Assembly (NCBI GenBank): GCA_039807445.1
Contig: JBDHRG010000043.1
Location: 1-22,419 of the forward strand
Direction: 5' to 3'
DNA length: 22,419 nt
Source of the DNA: JBDHRG01 sp039807445
GTDB taxonomy: Bacteria > Pseudomonadota > Gammaproteobacteria > Competibacterales > Competibacteraceae
In this document: positions 1 to 8,536 of the stretch, in pieces
Layout of the letters: every line of letters starts with the position of its first letter
Position numbering within the stretch: position 1 is the stretch's first letter
Notes under the pieces: model-generated
What the model was told of the DNA's origin: nothing
Seen by the model: the letters and a program-made list of their open reading frames with translations, nothing else
Database searches by the model: none
Translations under genes and position numbers: made by a program

Positions 1-1868
1 GCCGGCGGGTGCAGCAGCTCGAAGCGCACGCCGTCCCACGCCCAGGCCGTGCCGGCGCGGCACGGCTCGGCGCCGGCGATCGGGACGGCATCGGCGGCGA
101 CGATGCGCGCCACCGGCAGGCGCTCGCGCAGGCTGCGCGTGCCGCCATCGTGCGCGCCATCGGCGTGGCTCAGGACCAGGGCGTCGACGCGCCGCACGCC
201 CTCGTGCTGCAGGTACGGCACCAGCGTCAGTCGCGCGGCGTCGAGCGTGGGTCCGAGCCGCGGACCGGTGTCGTAGACCAGCGCGTGCTCGGCGGTCAGC
301 ACCACTGCGGCGAAGCCCTGGCCGACGTCGAGCAGCGCCAGACGGAAGCCGCCGGCCGGTGGGCGCGGATAGGGCCAGGCGAGCAGCGGCAGCACGATCA
401 CCCAGCCCAGCCAGCGCGCTGGCCAGCCGGGCGGTGCCAGCGCCCAGACGAGCCCCGGCGCCGCGAAGGCGAACGCCACCGGCGGTGGCGTCGGCAGCAC
501 CAGCGTCGCCCAGGCCGGGCGTCCGGCCCAGGCGAGGAAGTCGAGCAGTGCGCCGACCGCCCAGGAGCACGCTGCCAGCAGCGGGCCGGCGAGCGTATCG
601 CAGGCCAGCGCCGCCAAGGCGCCGGCGAGTGCCAGCGGTGTCAGCACCAGGCTGGCCCACGGCACCGCGGCGAGGTTGGCGAGCGGCGACACCAGCGGGA
701 ACTGCCCGAACAGCAGCAGCCCCGCCGGCAGCAGCCCGAGCGCGACCACCCACTGCAGCCGCAGCGCCGTGCCGGCCGCGCCGCGGCCGTCACGCCAGCC
801 GGACACCGCGTAGCCGATCAGCGCGACCGCGCCGAACGACAACCAGAAGCCCGCCGACAGCGGCGCCAGCGGATCGGCGAGCAGCACCGCGATCAGCGCC
901 AGCGCCAGCGCGTGGCTCGACAGCGGGTTGCGGCCCCAGGCGAGCGCCAGCGTCGCCACCGCCGCCATCAGCAGCGCGCGCTGCAACGGCAGCCCGAAAC
1001 CAGCCAGCAGCGCGTAGCCGGCCGCCAGCGCCAGCGCGACCAGCGCCGCCGCGCGCAGCGGCGCGATCCGCCCCGGCCACGGCAGCCGGCGCGCCAGCCA
1101 CAGCGCGGCGAGGTAGACCAGCGCGATCTGCTGCCCCGACACCGCGAGCAAGTGGCCGGTGCCGGTGCGCTGGAAGGTGTCCCACTGCGCCGCGGCGATG
1201 CCGCCCTGGTCGCCGATCGCCAGCGCCGTCACCAGCCCGGCGTGCGGATCGGCGGGCAAGAGCCGGGCGATGGCCTCACTGAGGCGCTGACGCAGCCGCT
1301 CGACCGGGTAGCGCGGCGCGCCGGGCCGAGGCTGCGGTGCCGGCGCGGCGTGCACCGTGCCGCGCGCGTGGATGCCGGCGGCGTACAGCCGCCGCTCGGG
1401 GTCCGGGCCGCCGGGGTTGGCGAAGCCTCGCGGGCGTTGCAGCCGCACCGCCAGGCGCCAGCGCTCACCGACCCGCGGCGGCGCACCGAGCGCTGCGGGC
1501 CACGCCAGCCGTACCTTGCCGACGAACGGCACGGCGACGCCCTCGGGCGTCGCCAGCCCGGCGACCTCGACCGTCAGCCGCGTGCCGCGCGCCGGCAAGG
1601 GCTGCGGGTTCGCGGCGACCCAGCCCTCGAGGCGCAGCGTCGCGCCTTCGAGCGCCGCAGGCAACTGGTCTTGCACCGCCCCGGGCGACAGCCACAGCGC
1701 CCACAGCAAGCCGCTGGCTGCGGCCGCCGACAGCCGCAGCCAGCGGCCAGGGGTAAACGCGAGCGGGACGGCGAGCACCAACCCCCAGGCCCAGCCCCGC
1801 GGCGGCAGCGCGGGCAGGCCGTGCAGCGCCAGCATCCCGGCGAGCACGGCGAGCGCGACCAGGCGCAC
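1..1868 (-). CDS. comEC: ComEC/Rec2-type DNA internalization protein (partial, 3' end missing)
   Basis: This is an inner-membrane channel for uptake of transforming DNA, with a hydrophobic N-terminal half, a central Competence domain and a C-terminal metallo-beta-lactamase-like domain. The minus frame stays open from the GTG at 1868 to the window edge (622 codons seen; the family usually has about 750-830 residues). Landmarks in that single frame are a hydrophobic start (VRLVALAVLAGML), TGTGHLLAVSG near residue 235, FPLVSPLANLAAVP near residue 384, and the nuclease-like region with VYDTGPR and LVLSHADGAHDGG near residues 565-576. The GTG start is chosen because GGAGG sits 6 nt upstream, inside the 18-nt gap after lolD, so it is probably cotranscribed with lolCD. 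Two usually strong motifs look altered: SGQQIAL where SGLHIGL is common, and an Ala in place of the Asp of HxDxDH. The family call is secure; activity of the nuclease-like domain is uncertain. Confidence 0.93.
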   Translation of the reverse strand, partial: MRLVALAVLAGMLALHGLPALPPRGWAWGLVLAVPLAFTPGRWLRLSAAAASGLLWALWLSPGAVQDQLPAALEGATLRLEGWVAANPQPLPARGTRLTVEVAGLATPEGVAVPFVGKVRLAWPAALGAPPRVGERWRLAVRLQRPRGFANPGGPDPERRLYAAGIHARGTVHAAPAPQPRPGAPRYPVERLRQRLSEAIARLLPADPHAGLVTALAIGDQGGIAAAQWDTFQRTGTGHLLAVSGQQIALVYLAALWLARRLPWPGRIAPLRAAALVALALAAGYALLAGFGLPLQRALLMAAVATLALAWGRNPLSSHALALALIAVLLADPLAPLSAGFWLSFGAVALIGYAVSGWRDGRGAAGTALRLQWVVALGLLPAGLLLFGQFPLVSPLANLAAVPWASLVLTPLALAGALAALACDTLAGPLLAACSWAVGALLDFLAWAGRPAWATLVLPTPPPVAFAFAAPGLVWALAPPGWPARWLGWVIVLPLLAWPYPRPPAGGFRLALLDVGQGFAAVVLTAEHALVYDTGPRLGPTLDAARLTLVPYLQHEGVRRVDALVLSHADGAHDGGTRSLRERLPVARIVAADAVPIAGAEPCRAGTAWAWDGVRFELLHPP

Positions 1869-1886
1869 GGCCCGCCTCCGGCAGGC

Positions 1887-2610
<724 letters not shown>

Positions 2611-2618
<8 letters not shown>

Positions 2619-3861
2619 AGCGCAGCGCCTCCGCCGGCTGCGTGCGCGCCGCGCGCCACGCCGGGTAGAGCGTCGCCACCGTCGCCAGCAGGAAGGCGAT
2701 GGTGCCGATCGCGATCACGTCGCCGGGGATCACGTGCGCGGGCAGGTCGGTGATCGGGTAAACGTCGGGCGACAGGAACTTGATCTTGAAGATCTGCTCG
2801 AGGAACGCCACCGCCTCCTTGACGTTCAGCGCCAGCGACACGCCGCCGATCAGCCCGAGCACGGTACCGACCAGGCCGATGGTGACGCCCTGGACGACGA
2901 AGATGGCCATGATCCCCGCCGGGCTGACGCCGAGCGTGCGCAGGATGGCGATGTCGGACTGCTTGTCGGTGACCACCATCACCAGCGTCGAAACCAGGTT
3001 GAACGCCGCGACTGCGACGATCAGCAGCAGGATCACGAACATCGCGGTCTTCTCGATCTGCACCGCGCGGAAGAAGCTGGCGTGGTCCTGCGTCCAGTCG
3101 CGCACCCAGTACAGCCCGCCGGGCAGTTGCTGCGCGATCGCGCGCGCCACCGCCGGCGCCCGGAACAGCTCGTCGAGCTTCAGGCGGATGCCGCTGACCT
3201 GGCCCTCCATCTGGTAGAGGCGTGCGGCATCGTCGATGTGGATCAGCGCCAGCCCGCGGTCGTACTCCGACAGCCCCGAGTCGAAGATGCCGACCACGTC
3301 GAAGCGCTTGAAGCGCGGCGCGACCCCGGCCGGCGTGACCGAAGCCTGCGGCGTCACCACCGTGACCTTGTCGCCGAGGCGCACGCCGAGCAGGTAGGCG
3401 AGATCCTTGCCGAGCACGATGCCGAAGCCGCCCGGGCCGAGCGCATCCCAGCGACCTTCGACCAGCTTGCTCATCACCTCCGACACCCTGACTTCGTCCT
3501 CGGGCAGGATGCCCTGGATGATCGCGCCGCTGACTTGCGAACCGTTGGTCAGCATGCCTTCGCCGCGGATGTAGGGGGCGCTGGCGAGCACCTCGGGGTT
3601 GCGCGCGGCGACTTCGCGCGCCTCGCGCCAGTGCGCGAGCCGGCCGTCGGCGCCGCTGATGGTCGCGTGCGCCGCCATCGACAGGATGCGGCTGCGCACC
3701 TCCTGCTGGAAGCCGTTCATCACCGACAGCACGGTGATCAGCGCGGTGATGCCGAGCGCGATGCCGAACATCGAGGTCGCCGAGATGAACGAGATGAAGT
3801 GGTTGCGTCGCTTGGCCCGCGTATAGCGCAGGCCGATGAACACCGACAGGGGCTGGAACAT
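2611..3861 (-). CDS. lolC: Lipoprotein-releasing ABC transporter permease (LolC/LolE family)
   Basis: This is the membrane subunit of the Lol exporter, 416 residues. A MacB/FtsX-type topology is visible: one N-terminal membrane segment (about 23-49), a large periplasmic domain, then three C-terminal membrane segments including a VILLLIVAVAAFNLVSTLV stretch and the end segment before the conserved tail PAEALRYE. The start ATG at 3861 gives the family N-terminus MFQPLSVFIGLRYTRAK; the upstream in-frame extension is not family-like. Only one permease gene lies beside lolD. In E. coli LolC and LolE form a heterodimer, so here a homodimer (the LolF arrangement known from other bacteria) is inferred. 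A perfect TATAAT lies about 110 nt upstream. Confidence 0.95.
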
Positions 3862-3968
3862 GGGACGGTGATTCCGTGGCTGGGGGCGCACCGGCCTTGC
3901 GGACCGGTCCGGCGGGATGGGACCGCACACGCCCGGCCGGGTTCACCGCGGCCGGCGCGGGAAGGCCG

Positions 3969-3974
3969 ATTATA
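3969..3974 (-). promoter_or_regulatory. Possible -10 element for lolC-lolD-comEC
   Basis: The minus strand reads TATAAT here, a perfect -10 hexamer in an otherwise about 70% GC spacer, upstream of lolC. No good -35 is present at 16-18 nt, so this is a tentative promoter call. The 213-nt xth-lolC spacer (3862-4074) holds nothing else that I recognise. Confidence 0.4.
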
Positions 3975-4074
3975 AGCCCAAGCGCCGTTGCGCGCCGCCG
4001 AACCGACCGGCTTCTCGGTGCGCTTCTTCGAACTGCCGCCGCGGGGCGCCCGCCCGGGCCCGGTCGCCAAGCCG

Positions 4075-4857
4075 CTACAGTCGCCCTCCGTAGTCGACCG
4101 TCAGCGGCGCATGATCGGAGAAGCGTTCGTCCTTGTATACAGTGGCGGCGCGCAGCCGCTCGGCCAGCCCCGGCGTGACGATCTGGTAGTCGATGCGCCA
4201 GCCGACGTTCTTGGCCCAGGCCTGGCCGCGGTTGCTCCACCACGTGTAGGCCTCGCCTTCGACCTCGGGGTGGAGCCGGCGGTAGGCGTCGACCCAGCCG
4301 GCCTGGTCGAACAGCGCGTCGAGCCAGGCGCGCTCCTCGGGCAGGAAGCCCGAGTTCTTCTGGTTGCCGCGCCAGTTCTTCAGGTCGATGTTGCGGTGGG
4401 CGATGTTCCAGTCGCCGCAGATCACGTAGTCGCGCCCGCTGGCCTTCAGCGCCCGCAGCCGCGGCAGGAAGCGCTCGAGGAACGAGAACTTGACCGCCTG
4501 GCGCGCTTCGCTCGACGAGCCCGAGGGCAGGTACAGCGAGGCCACCGACAGCGCGCCGAAGCGCGCCTCGAGGTAGCGCCCCTCGGCATCCATGTCTTCG
4601 AAGCCTTCGCCCAGGCCGGTGATCACCGCGTCGGGTGCGCGCCGCGCGTACAGGCCGACGCCGCTGTAGCCTTTCTTGTCGGCGTCGACGTAGAAGCAGT
4701 GGTAGCCCTCGGGGCAGAAGTCGGCGCCGCGCTGGTGCTCCTGCGACTTGGTTTCCTGCAGGCAGACGACGTCGGCGTCCTGCTGCGCCAGCCAGTCGAA
4801 CAGGCCCTTGCGGGCCGCCGAGCGGATGCCGTTGACGTTGACGGTGACGATACGCAC
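4075..4857 (-). CDS. xth: Exodeoxyribonuclease III (AP endonuclease, ExoIII family)
   Basis: This enzyme cleaves DNA at abasic sites and removes 3' blocks in base-excision repair. The 260 residues show the ExoIII set: N7 in VNVNG, catalytic Glu35 in CLQETK, the GDWNIAHRNIDLKNW block, WRIDYQI with its metal-linked Asp, and FSDHAPL with the catalytic Asp-His near the C-terminus. The length matches E. coli XthA (268). The GTG at 4857 is chosen because the family N-terminus begins right there and a GGGAG Shine-Dalgarno lies 6 nt upstream; a much longer open frame upstream is a shadow of other genes. The Shine-Dalgarno partly overlaps a 10-bp hairpin. It is transcribed divergently from pyrE. Confidence 0.96.
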   Translation of the reverse strand: MRIVTVNVNGIRSAARKGLFDWLAQQDADVVCLQETKSQEHQRGADFCPEGYHCFYVDADKKGYSGVGLYARRAPDAVITGLGEGFEDMDAEGRYLEARFGALSVASLYLPSGSSSEARQAVKFSFLERFLPRLRALKASGRDYVICGDWNIAHRNIDLKNWRGNQKNSGFLPEERAWLDALFDQAGWVDAYRRLHPEVEGEAYTWWSNRGQAWAKNVGWRIDYQIVTPGLAERLRAATVYKDERFSDHAPLTVDYGGRL

Positions 4858-4865
4858 TCGGTTCT

Positions 4866-4888
4866 CCCGGGCTCGTTGCGAGCCCGGG
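4866..4888 (-). repeat. Perfect 10-bp hairpin in xth leader, overlapping its ribosome-binding site
   Basis: CCCGGGCTCG and CGAGCCCGGG form a perfect inverted repeat with a 3-nt loop. In the xth mRNA the last three G residues of the 3' arm are also the first bases of the GGGAG Shine-Dalgarno, so folding would partly hide it. There is no U-tract, so it is not a classic terminator. Confidence 0.75.
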
Positions 4889-4950
4889 ATTGTCCCGGAA
4901 AGCCCGCCGCCCCGCGAGCACCGGCATCGGCGCGGTGCGCCCGAGCGCGC

Positions 4951-4979
4951 TTGGTGGCCGAACCGTGCCCGGCGATAAT
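4951..4979 (+). promoter_or_regulatory. Candidate sigma-70-type promoter of pyrE
   Basis: TTGGTG at 4951-4956 is separated by exactly 17 nt from GATAAT at 4974-4979. This would place the transcript start near 4986, giving a leader of about 30 nt. The -10 differs from consensus at one base and the -35 matches only the TTG. No long leader of the E. coli pyrE attenuation type is available in so short a space. Confidence 0.5.
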
Positions 4980-5016
4980 GGCGCGCTTTCGTTTCCAGCC
5001 GCGGGACCGCCCCACC

Positions 5017-5658
5017 ATGCAGACTTACCAACGCGAATTCCTCGACGACGCGATCCGTCTCGGCGTGCTGCGCTTCGGCGAATTCACGCTGAAGTCGGGC
5101 CGCATCAGCCCGTACTTCTTCAACGCCGGCCTGTTCGACACCGGCTCGGCGCTGGCACGCCTCGGGCGCTGCTACGCGCAGGCGATCGCCGACAGCGGGC
5201 TCGCCTTCGACACCCTGTTCGGCCCGGCGTACAAGGGCATCCCGTTGGCCGCGGCGACCGCGATCGCGCTGGCCGAACGCCACGGCCGCGACCTGCCCTG
5301 GTGCTTCAACCGCAAGGAAGCCAAGGACCACGGCGAGGGCGGCACCCTGGTCGGCAGCCCCTTGGCCGGGCGCGTGCTGATCGTCGACGACGTGATCACC
5401 GCCGGCACCGCGATCGGCGAATCGATGGCGCTGATCGAGGCCGCCGGTGCCACGGCCGCCGGCGTCGTGATCGCGCTCGACCGCCAGGAGCGCGGCAGCG
5501 GCGCACGCTCGGCGATCCAGGAGGTCGAGGAGCGCTACGGCATGCGCGCCGTCAGCATCGTCACGCTCGCCGACCTGATCGACTACGTCGCCGAGCACCC
5601 CGAGTACGCCCGCCACCTGCCCGCGATCCGCGCCTACCGCGAACGCTACGGCATCTGA
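5017..5658 (+). CDS. pyrE: Orotate phosphoribosyltransferase
   Basis: This enzyme converts orotate and PRPP to orotidine 5'-phosphate in de novo pyrimidine synthesis. The 213 residues equal the E. coli enzyme in length. Visible motifs are TLKSGRISPYFFNAG (24-38), the GPAYKGIPLA loop (69-78), the flexible catalytic loop FNRKEAKDHGEGG (97-109) and the PRPP-binding signature LIVDDVITAGTA (121-132). The ATG at 5017 matches the family N-terminus, although no strong Shine-Dalgarno is visible upstream. It is monocistronic here, divergent from xth and convergent with tatD, whose stop lies 29 nt away. Confidence 0.97.
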   Translation: MQTYQREFLDDAIRLGVLRFGEFTLKSGRISPYFFNAGLFDTGSALARLGRCYAQAIADSGLAFDTLFGPAYKGIPLAAATAIALAERHGRDLPWCFNRKEAKDHGEGGTLVGSPLAGRVLIVDDVITAGTAIGESMALIEAAGATAAGVVIALDRQERGSGARSAIQEVEERYGMRAVSIVTLADLIDYVAEHPEYARHLPAIRAYRERYGI

Positions 5659-5687
5659 GACCGATCCCGCGCGTCTTTTCGAACCCG

Positions 5688-6482
5688 TCACGCCGCCAGC
5701 GGCGTGCGCTTCGCGGCGCGGAACAGGCGGTAGAAGTTCGCGGTGGTGTTCGCCGCGACGTGCTCGAGCGTCTCGCCGCGCAGGCGGGCGACGAAGGCGG
5801 CGACATCGCGCACCAGGGCCGGGTGGTTGGACTTGCCGCGGTGCGGCACCGGCGCCAGGTAGGGCGAATCGGTCTCGACCAGCATGCGCTCGACCGGCAT
5901 CCGCCGGGCGGCGTCCTGGATCTGCGCGGCGTTGCGGAAGGTGACGATGCCCGAGAACGAGACGTGGAAGTTCAGGTCCATCGCCCGCGCCGCCATGCCC
6001 CAGTCTTCGGTGAAGCAGTGCAGCACGCCGCCGACCTCGGCGGCGCCCTCTTCGCGCAGGATTCGCAGCGTGTCTTCGCGCGCCTCGCGCGTGTGCACGA
6101 TCACCGGCTTGCCGGCCTCGCGTGCGGCGCGGATGTGCAGCCGGAACCACGCGCGCTGGCGCTCGCCCGAATCGCCGCCGTAGTGGTAGTCGAGCCCGGT
6201 CTCGCCGATCGCGACCACACCGGGGCGCGCAGCCAGTTCGACCAGCTCGGCGATCGCCGGCGCGCGCCCCTCGTCTTCGCTCGGGTGCACGCCGACCGAC
6301 AGCGACACGTTCGGGTACGGCGCCACGAGCTCGACCATCGCCGGCCAGGCCTCGAGGTCGACCGAGACGCAGAGCATGTGTTCGACGCCGGCAGCCGCGG
6401 CGGCGGCCATCATCGTGTCGAACGAGTGGTCGAAGGCGTCGAGCTTGACGCGGTCCAGGTGGCAGTGCGAATCGACGAGCAT
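5688..6482 (-). CDS. tatD: TatD family metal-dependent hydrolase (YcfH type)
   Basis: This is a TIM-barrel metallohydrolase; family members act as 3'-5' DNA exonucleases or deoxyribonucleases in the cytosol. The 264 residues carry the metal ligands in order: DSHCHLD (His6, His8), GVHPSE, the metal-bridging Glu94 in IGETGLDYH, His130 in IVHTREA, His155 in LHCF, and Asp205 in ETDSPYLAP. It is the last gene of the tmk-holB-pilZ run, as ycfH follows holB in E. coli. No clear Shine-Dalgarno precedes the ATG at 6482. A perfect 8-bp hairpin (5689-5706) spans its stop and last codons. The exact substrate cannot be told from sequence. Confidence 0.95.
   Translation of the reverse strand: MLVDSHCHLDRVKLDAFDHSFDTMMAAAAAAGVEHMLCVSVDLEAWPAMVELVAPYPNVSLSVGVHPSEDEGRAPAIAELVELAARPGVVAIGETGLDYHYGGDSGERQRAWFRLHIRAAREAGKPVIVHTREAREDTLRILREEGAAEVGGVLHCFTEDWGMAARAMDLNFHVSFSGIVTFRNAAQIQDAARRMPVERMLVETDSPYLAPVPHRGKSNHPALVRDVAAFVARLRGETLEHVAANTTANFYRLFRAAKRTPLAA
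5689..5706. repeat. Hairpin at tatD stop, in convergent pyrE/tatD junction
   Basis: CACGCCGC and GCGGCGTG pair perfectly around a 2-nt centre (in practice 7 bp with a 4-nt loop). It sits in the convergent junction and could act for either transcript. Neither strand shows a proper U-tract, although a T4 lies at 5675-5678. It is a weak terminator candidate only. Confidence 0.35.
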
Positions 6483-6528
6483 GGTTCGGGATCGGGACTC
6501 GAGGGGACGGGTCGGAGCGCAACGGCGC

Positions 6529-6879
6529 TCAGAGGGTGTAGGTGGGCCGCTCGGACTGCAGGCTGCCGGCGAGGTAAGTCTCGATGCGCTTGACCACGGC
6601 GGCGGCGTCCATGCCGGTGAACTGCACGCCGATGCCGGCAGGCCGTCCGCCGATCGCGGCTTTCGGCGTCAGCCACACCACGCGCCCCGACACCGGGTAG
6701 CGCTGCGGCTCGTCGAGCAGCGTCAGCAGCAGGAACACTTCGTCGCCGAGCGCGAAGCCGCGGTCGGTGGCGACGAACAGGCCACCGTTCTTCAGGAACG
6801 GCATGTAGGCCTGGTACAGCGTCTGCAGGTCGCGGATCGCGACCGGGATCACGCCCGGCCTCTGGCTGACGGAGTCCAT
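6529..6879 (-). CDS. pilZ: PilZ domain protein, type IV pilus biogenesis type
   Basis: This small 116-residue protein resembles the original PilZ needed for type IV pilus assembly in Pseudomonas. It shows PGVIPVAIRDLQTLYQAYMP, GGLFVATDRGFALGDEV and PVSGRVVWLTPK, then a GIGVQF strand. The RxxxR and [DN]xSxxG motifs of c-di-GMP-binding PilZ domains are not seen, as expected for canonical PilZ, which does not bind the nucleotide. The ATG at 6879 is supported by AGGAG 6 nt upstream, inside the 17-nt gap after holB; a longer open frame upstream runs through holB and is not used. The position between holB and tatD is the same as in P. aeruginosa (PA2960). Confidence 0.92.
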   Translation of the reverse strand: MDSVSQRPGVIPVAIRDLQTLYQAYMPFLKNGGLFVATDRGFALGDEVFLLLTLLDEPQRYPVSGRVVWLTPKAAIGGRPAGIGVQFTGMDAAAVVKRIETYLAGSLQSERPTYTL

Positions 6880-6896
6880 GTCCGGCTCCTGCGGGC

Positions 6897-7886
6897 TCAG
6901 GCAGCACGCCCGATGCGTTCGGCCCACGCGATGAAGAAGTCTTCGAGCATCGCCTGCGCATTGACCTGGGTCGCGGCGAGCCCGCGCAGCCGGTTCACGG
7001 CGTCGAGCCGGCGCTGCCATTCCGCCGCCGGCAAGCGCGGCGCGAGCCGGGCCAGCCCGGCGCGCAGGTCCGGGTTGTCGAGCCGCGGCGGATCGGTGGC
7101 CATGTTAAGGCGGATCACGTCCATGTGCCAGCCGGCGAGCCAGCGCAGGTTCTCGTCGAGCGCGCCTTCGAGCCAGGCTTCGGCGACGCGCACCGGGTCG
7201 GCCTGATCGGCGGCGAGCGCGAGCAGCGTCTTGAACAGCTCGCGGCGGCGCGCGATACCCTCGGCGCCGGCCAGCGCGGCCAGCGGCGCGCCGCCGGCCA
7301 GCGCCAGCAGCACGGCCGGATCGGCATCCCCGACCCGCGGTGCGAGCCAGGCCAGCGCCGCTGCCGCCGGCGGCGGCGCGAACGCGAGCGTCTGGCAGCG
7401 GCTGCGCACCGTCGCCGGCAGCGCCGCGGCGCGCTCGGCGACCAGCAGCAGCAGGCTCCGGGGGGGCGGTTCTTCGAGCGTCTTCAGCAGGCTGTTGGCG
7501 GCGTTGACGTTCATGCGCTCGGCAGGGCTGACGATCACGAGCTTGCGCCCGCCGAAGCCGCTGGTGTAGCCGAGGAAGTCGCTCAGCTCGCGGATCTGGT
7601 CGACGCGGATCACCTTGCCGTCCTCGGCCGGCGACACCTGCGCGAAGTCCGGGTGGCTGCCGGCGGCGAGCAGCCTGCACGCGCGGCAGGCGCCGCACGC
7701 CAGCCCTTCGCCGCTCGGCCGCTCGCACAGCAGGCCGTGCGCCAGCGCCTCGGCGAAGCGCGCCTTGCCCAGCCCGCGCGGACCGCTCAGCAGCAGCGCG
7801 TGCGGCAGACGTCCGCACGCGCGCATGCGCTGCACGCGCACCCAGGGCTCGGCGTGCCAGGGCAGCAACGGACTGTCGTCGGGCAT
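6897..7886 (-). CDS. holB: DNA polymerase III subunit delta'
   Basis: This is the clamp-loader subunit that helps load the beta clamp during replication. The 329 residues have an AAA+-like nucleotide-binding loop GPRGLGK (35-41), a zinc-binding cysteine cluster (C54, C64, C67, C70), VIRVDQIRELSDFL, NAANSLLKTLEEPP and the TVRSRCQ motif holding the SRC triplet. Start choice: the ATG at 7886 has AGGGGA about 8 nt upstream. The alternative ATG at 7895 overlaps the tmk stop as ATGA but has its Shine-Dalgarno immediately adjacent, which is too close. Either start keeps all domains. It is tightly linked to tmk, as in many proteobacteria. Confidence 0.94.
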   Translation of the reverse strand: MPDDSPLLPWHAEPWVRVQRMRACGRLPHALLLSGPRGLGKARFAEALAHGLLCERPSGEGLACGACRACRLLAAGSHPDFAQVSPAEDGKVIRVDQIRELSDFLGYTSGFGGRKLVIVSPAERMNVNAANSLLKTLEEPPPRSLLLLVAERAAALPATVRSRCQTLAFAPPPAAAALAWLAPRVGDADPAVLLALAGGAPLAALAGAEGIARRRELFKTLLALAADQADPVRVAEAWLEGALDENLRWLAGWHMDVIRLNMATDPPRLDNPDLRAGLARLAPRLPAAEWQRRLDAVNRLRGLAATQVNAQAMLEDFFIAWAERIGRAA

Positions 7887-7891
7887 CGCCG

Positions 7892-8536
7892 TCATCCCCT
7901 GAACGTCGCGCAAAACGCGGCGAGCTGCGTCTCGACCTCGGCGCGCACGGTTTCGATGTCGCGATTCGCGTCGACGATGCGGTAACGTGCCGGATCGACT
8001 TGCGCGCGGGACAGATAACCGTCACGCACCCGCTCGAAGAACGCGCGCGCTTCGCGTTCGAAGCGCGTGGCTTCACCGCGCCTGCCGGCACGCCTCAGCC
8101 CCACGTCGACCGGCAGATCGAACACCAAGGTCAGATCCGGGCGCAGCTCGCCTTGCACCCACTGCTCCAGCGCCGCGATCCGCGCTTCCGGTTCGCCACG
8201 CCCGGCCCCTTGATAGGCATAAGTCGCGTCGGTGAAGCGATCGCAAACCACCCAGTGCCCCGCATCGAGCGCTGGGCGGATCACGCGCGCCAGGTGCTCG
8301 GCGCGGGCTGCAAACATCAGCAGCAGCTCGGCATCCGGCGTCATGCCGTCATCGCGCCGGGACAGGAGCACCGCGCGCAGTTCCTCTCCCAGCGTCGTTC
8401 CGCCGGGCTCGCGGGTGGCGATCACGCGCCGTCCCGATGCCTCGAGCCAGTCGCGCATCGCTGCGATCTGCGTGGTCTTGCCGGCCCCGTCGACTCCCTC
8501 GACGGTGATGAAACATCCGCGCGTACTGTTGATCAT
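7892..8536 (-). CDS. tmk: Thymidylate kinase
   Basis: This enzyme phosphorylates dTMP to dTDP, an essential step in dTTP supply. The 214 residues show the P-loop EGVDGAGKTT (13-22), TREPGGT (41-47), the DR motif at 99-100 in VCDRFTDATYAYQG, and a LID-like arginine-rich segment (LRRAGRRGEATRFE). The ATG at 8536 directly follows the TGA of mltG, with GAGGA just upstream of that stop, so translation is probably coupled. The length agrees with E. coli Tmk (213). Confidence 0.97.
   Translation of the reverse strand: MINSTRGCFITVEGVDGAGKTTQIAAMRDWLEASGRRVIATREPGGTTLGEELRAVLLSRRDDGMTPDAELLLMFAARAEHLARVIRPALDAGHWVVCDRFTDATYAYQGAGRGEPEARIAALEQWVQGELRPDLTLVFDLPVDVGLRRAGRRGEATRFEREARAFFERVRDGYLSRAQVDPARYRIVDANRDIETVRAEVETQLAAFCATFRG

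Noticed and set aside
4858..6522. Very long minus-strand open frame upstream of xth, reading through pyrE and tatD.
   Set aside because: The ExoIII family begins at the GTG at 4857, with its own Shine-Dalgarno. Upstream residues are shadows of pyrE (opposite strand) and of tatD in another frame.
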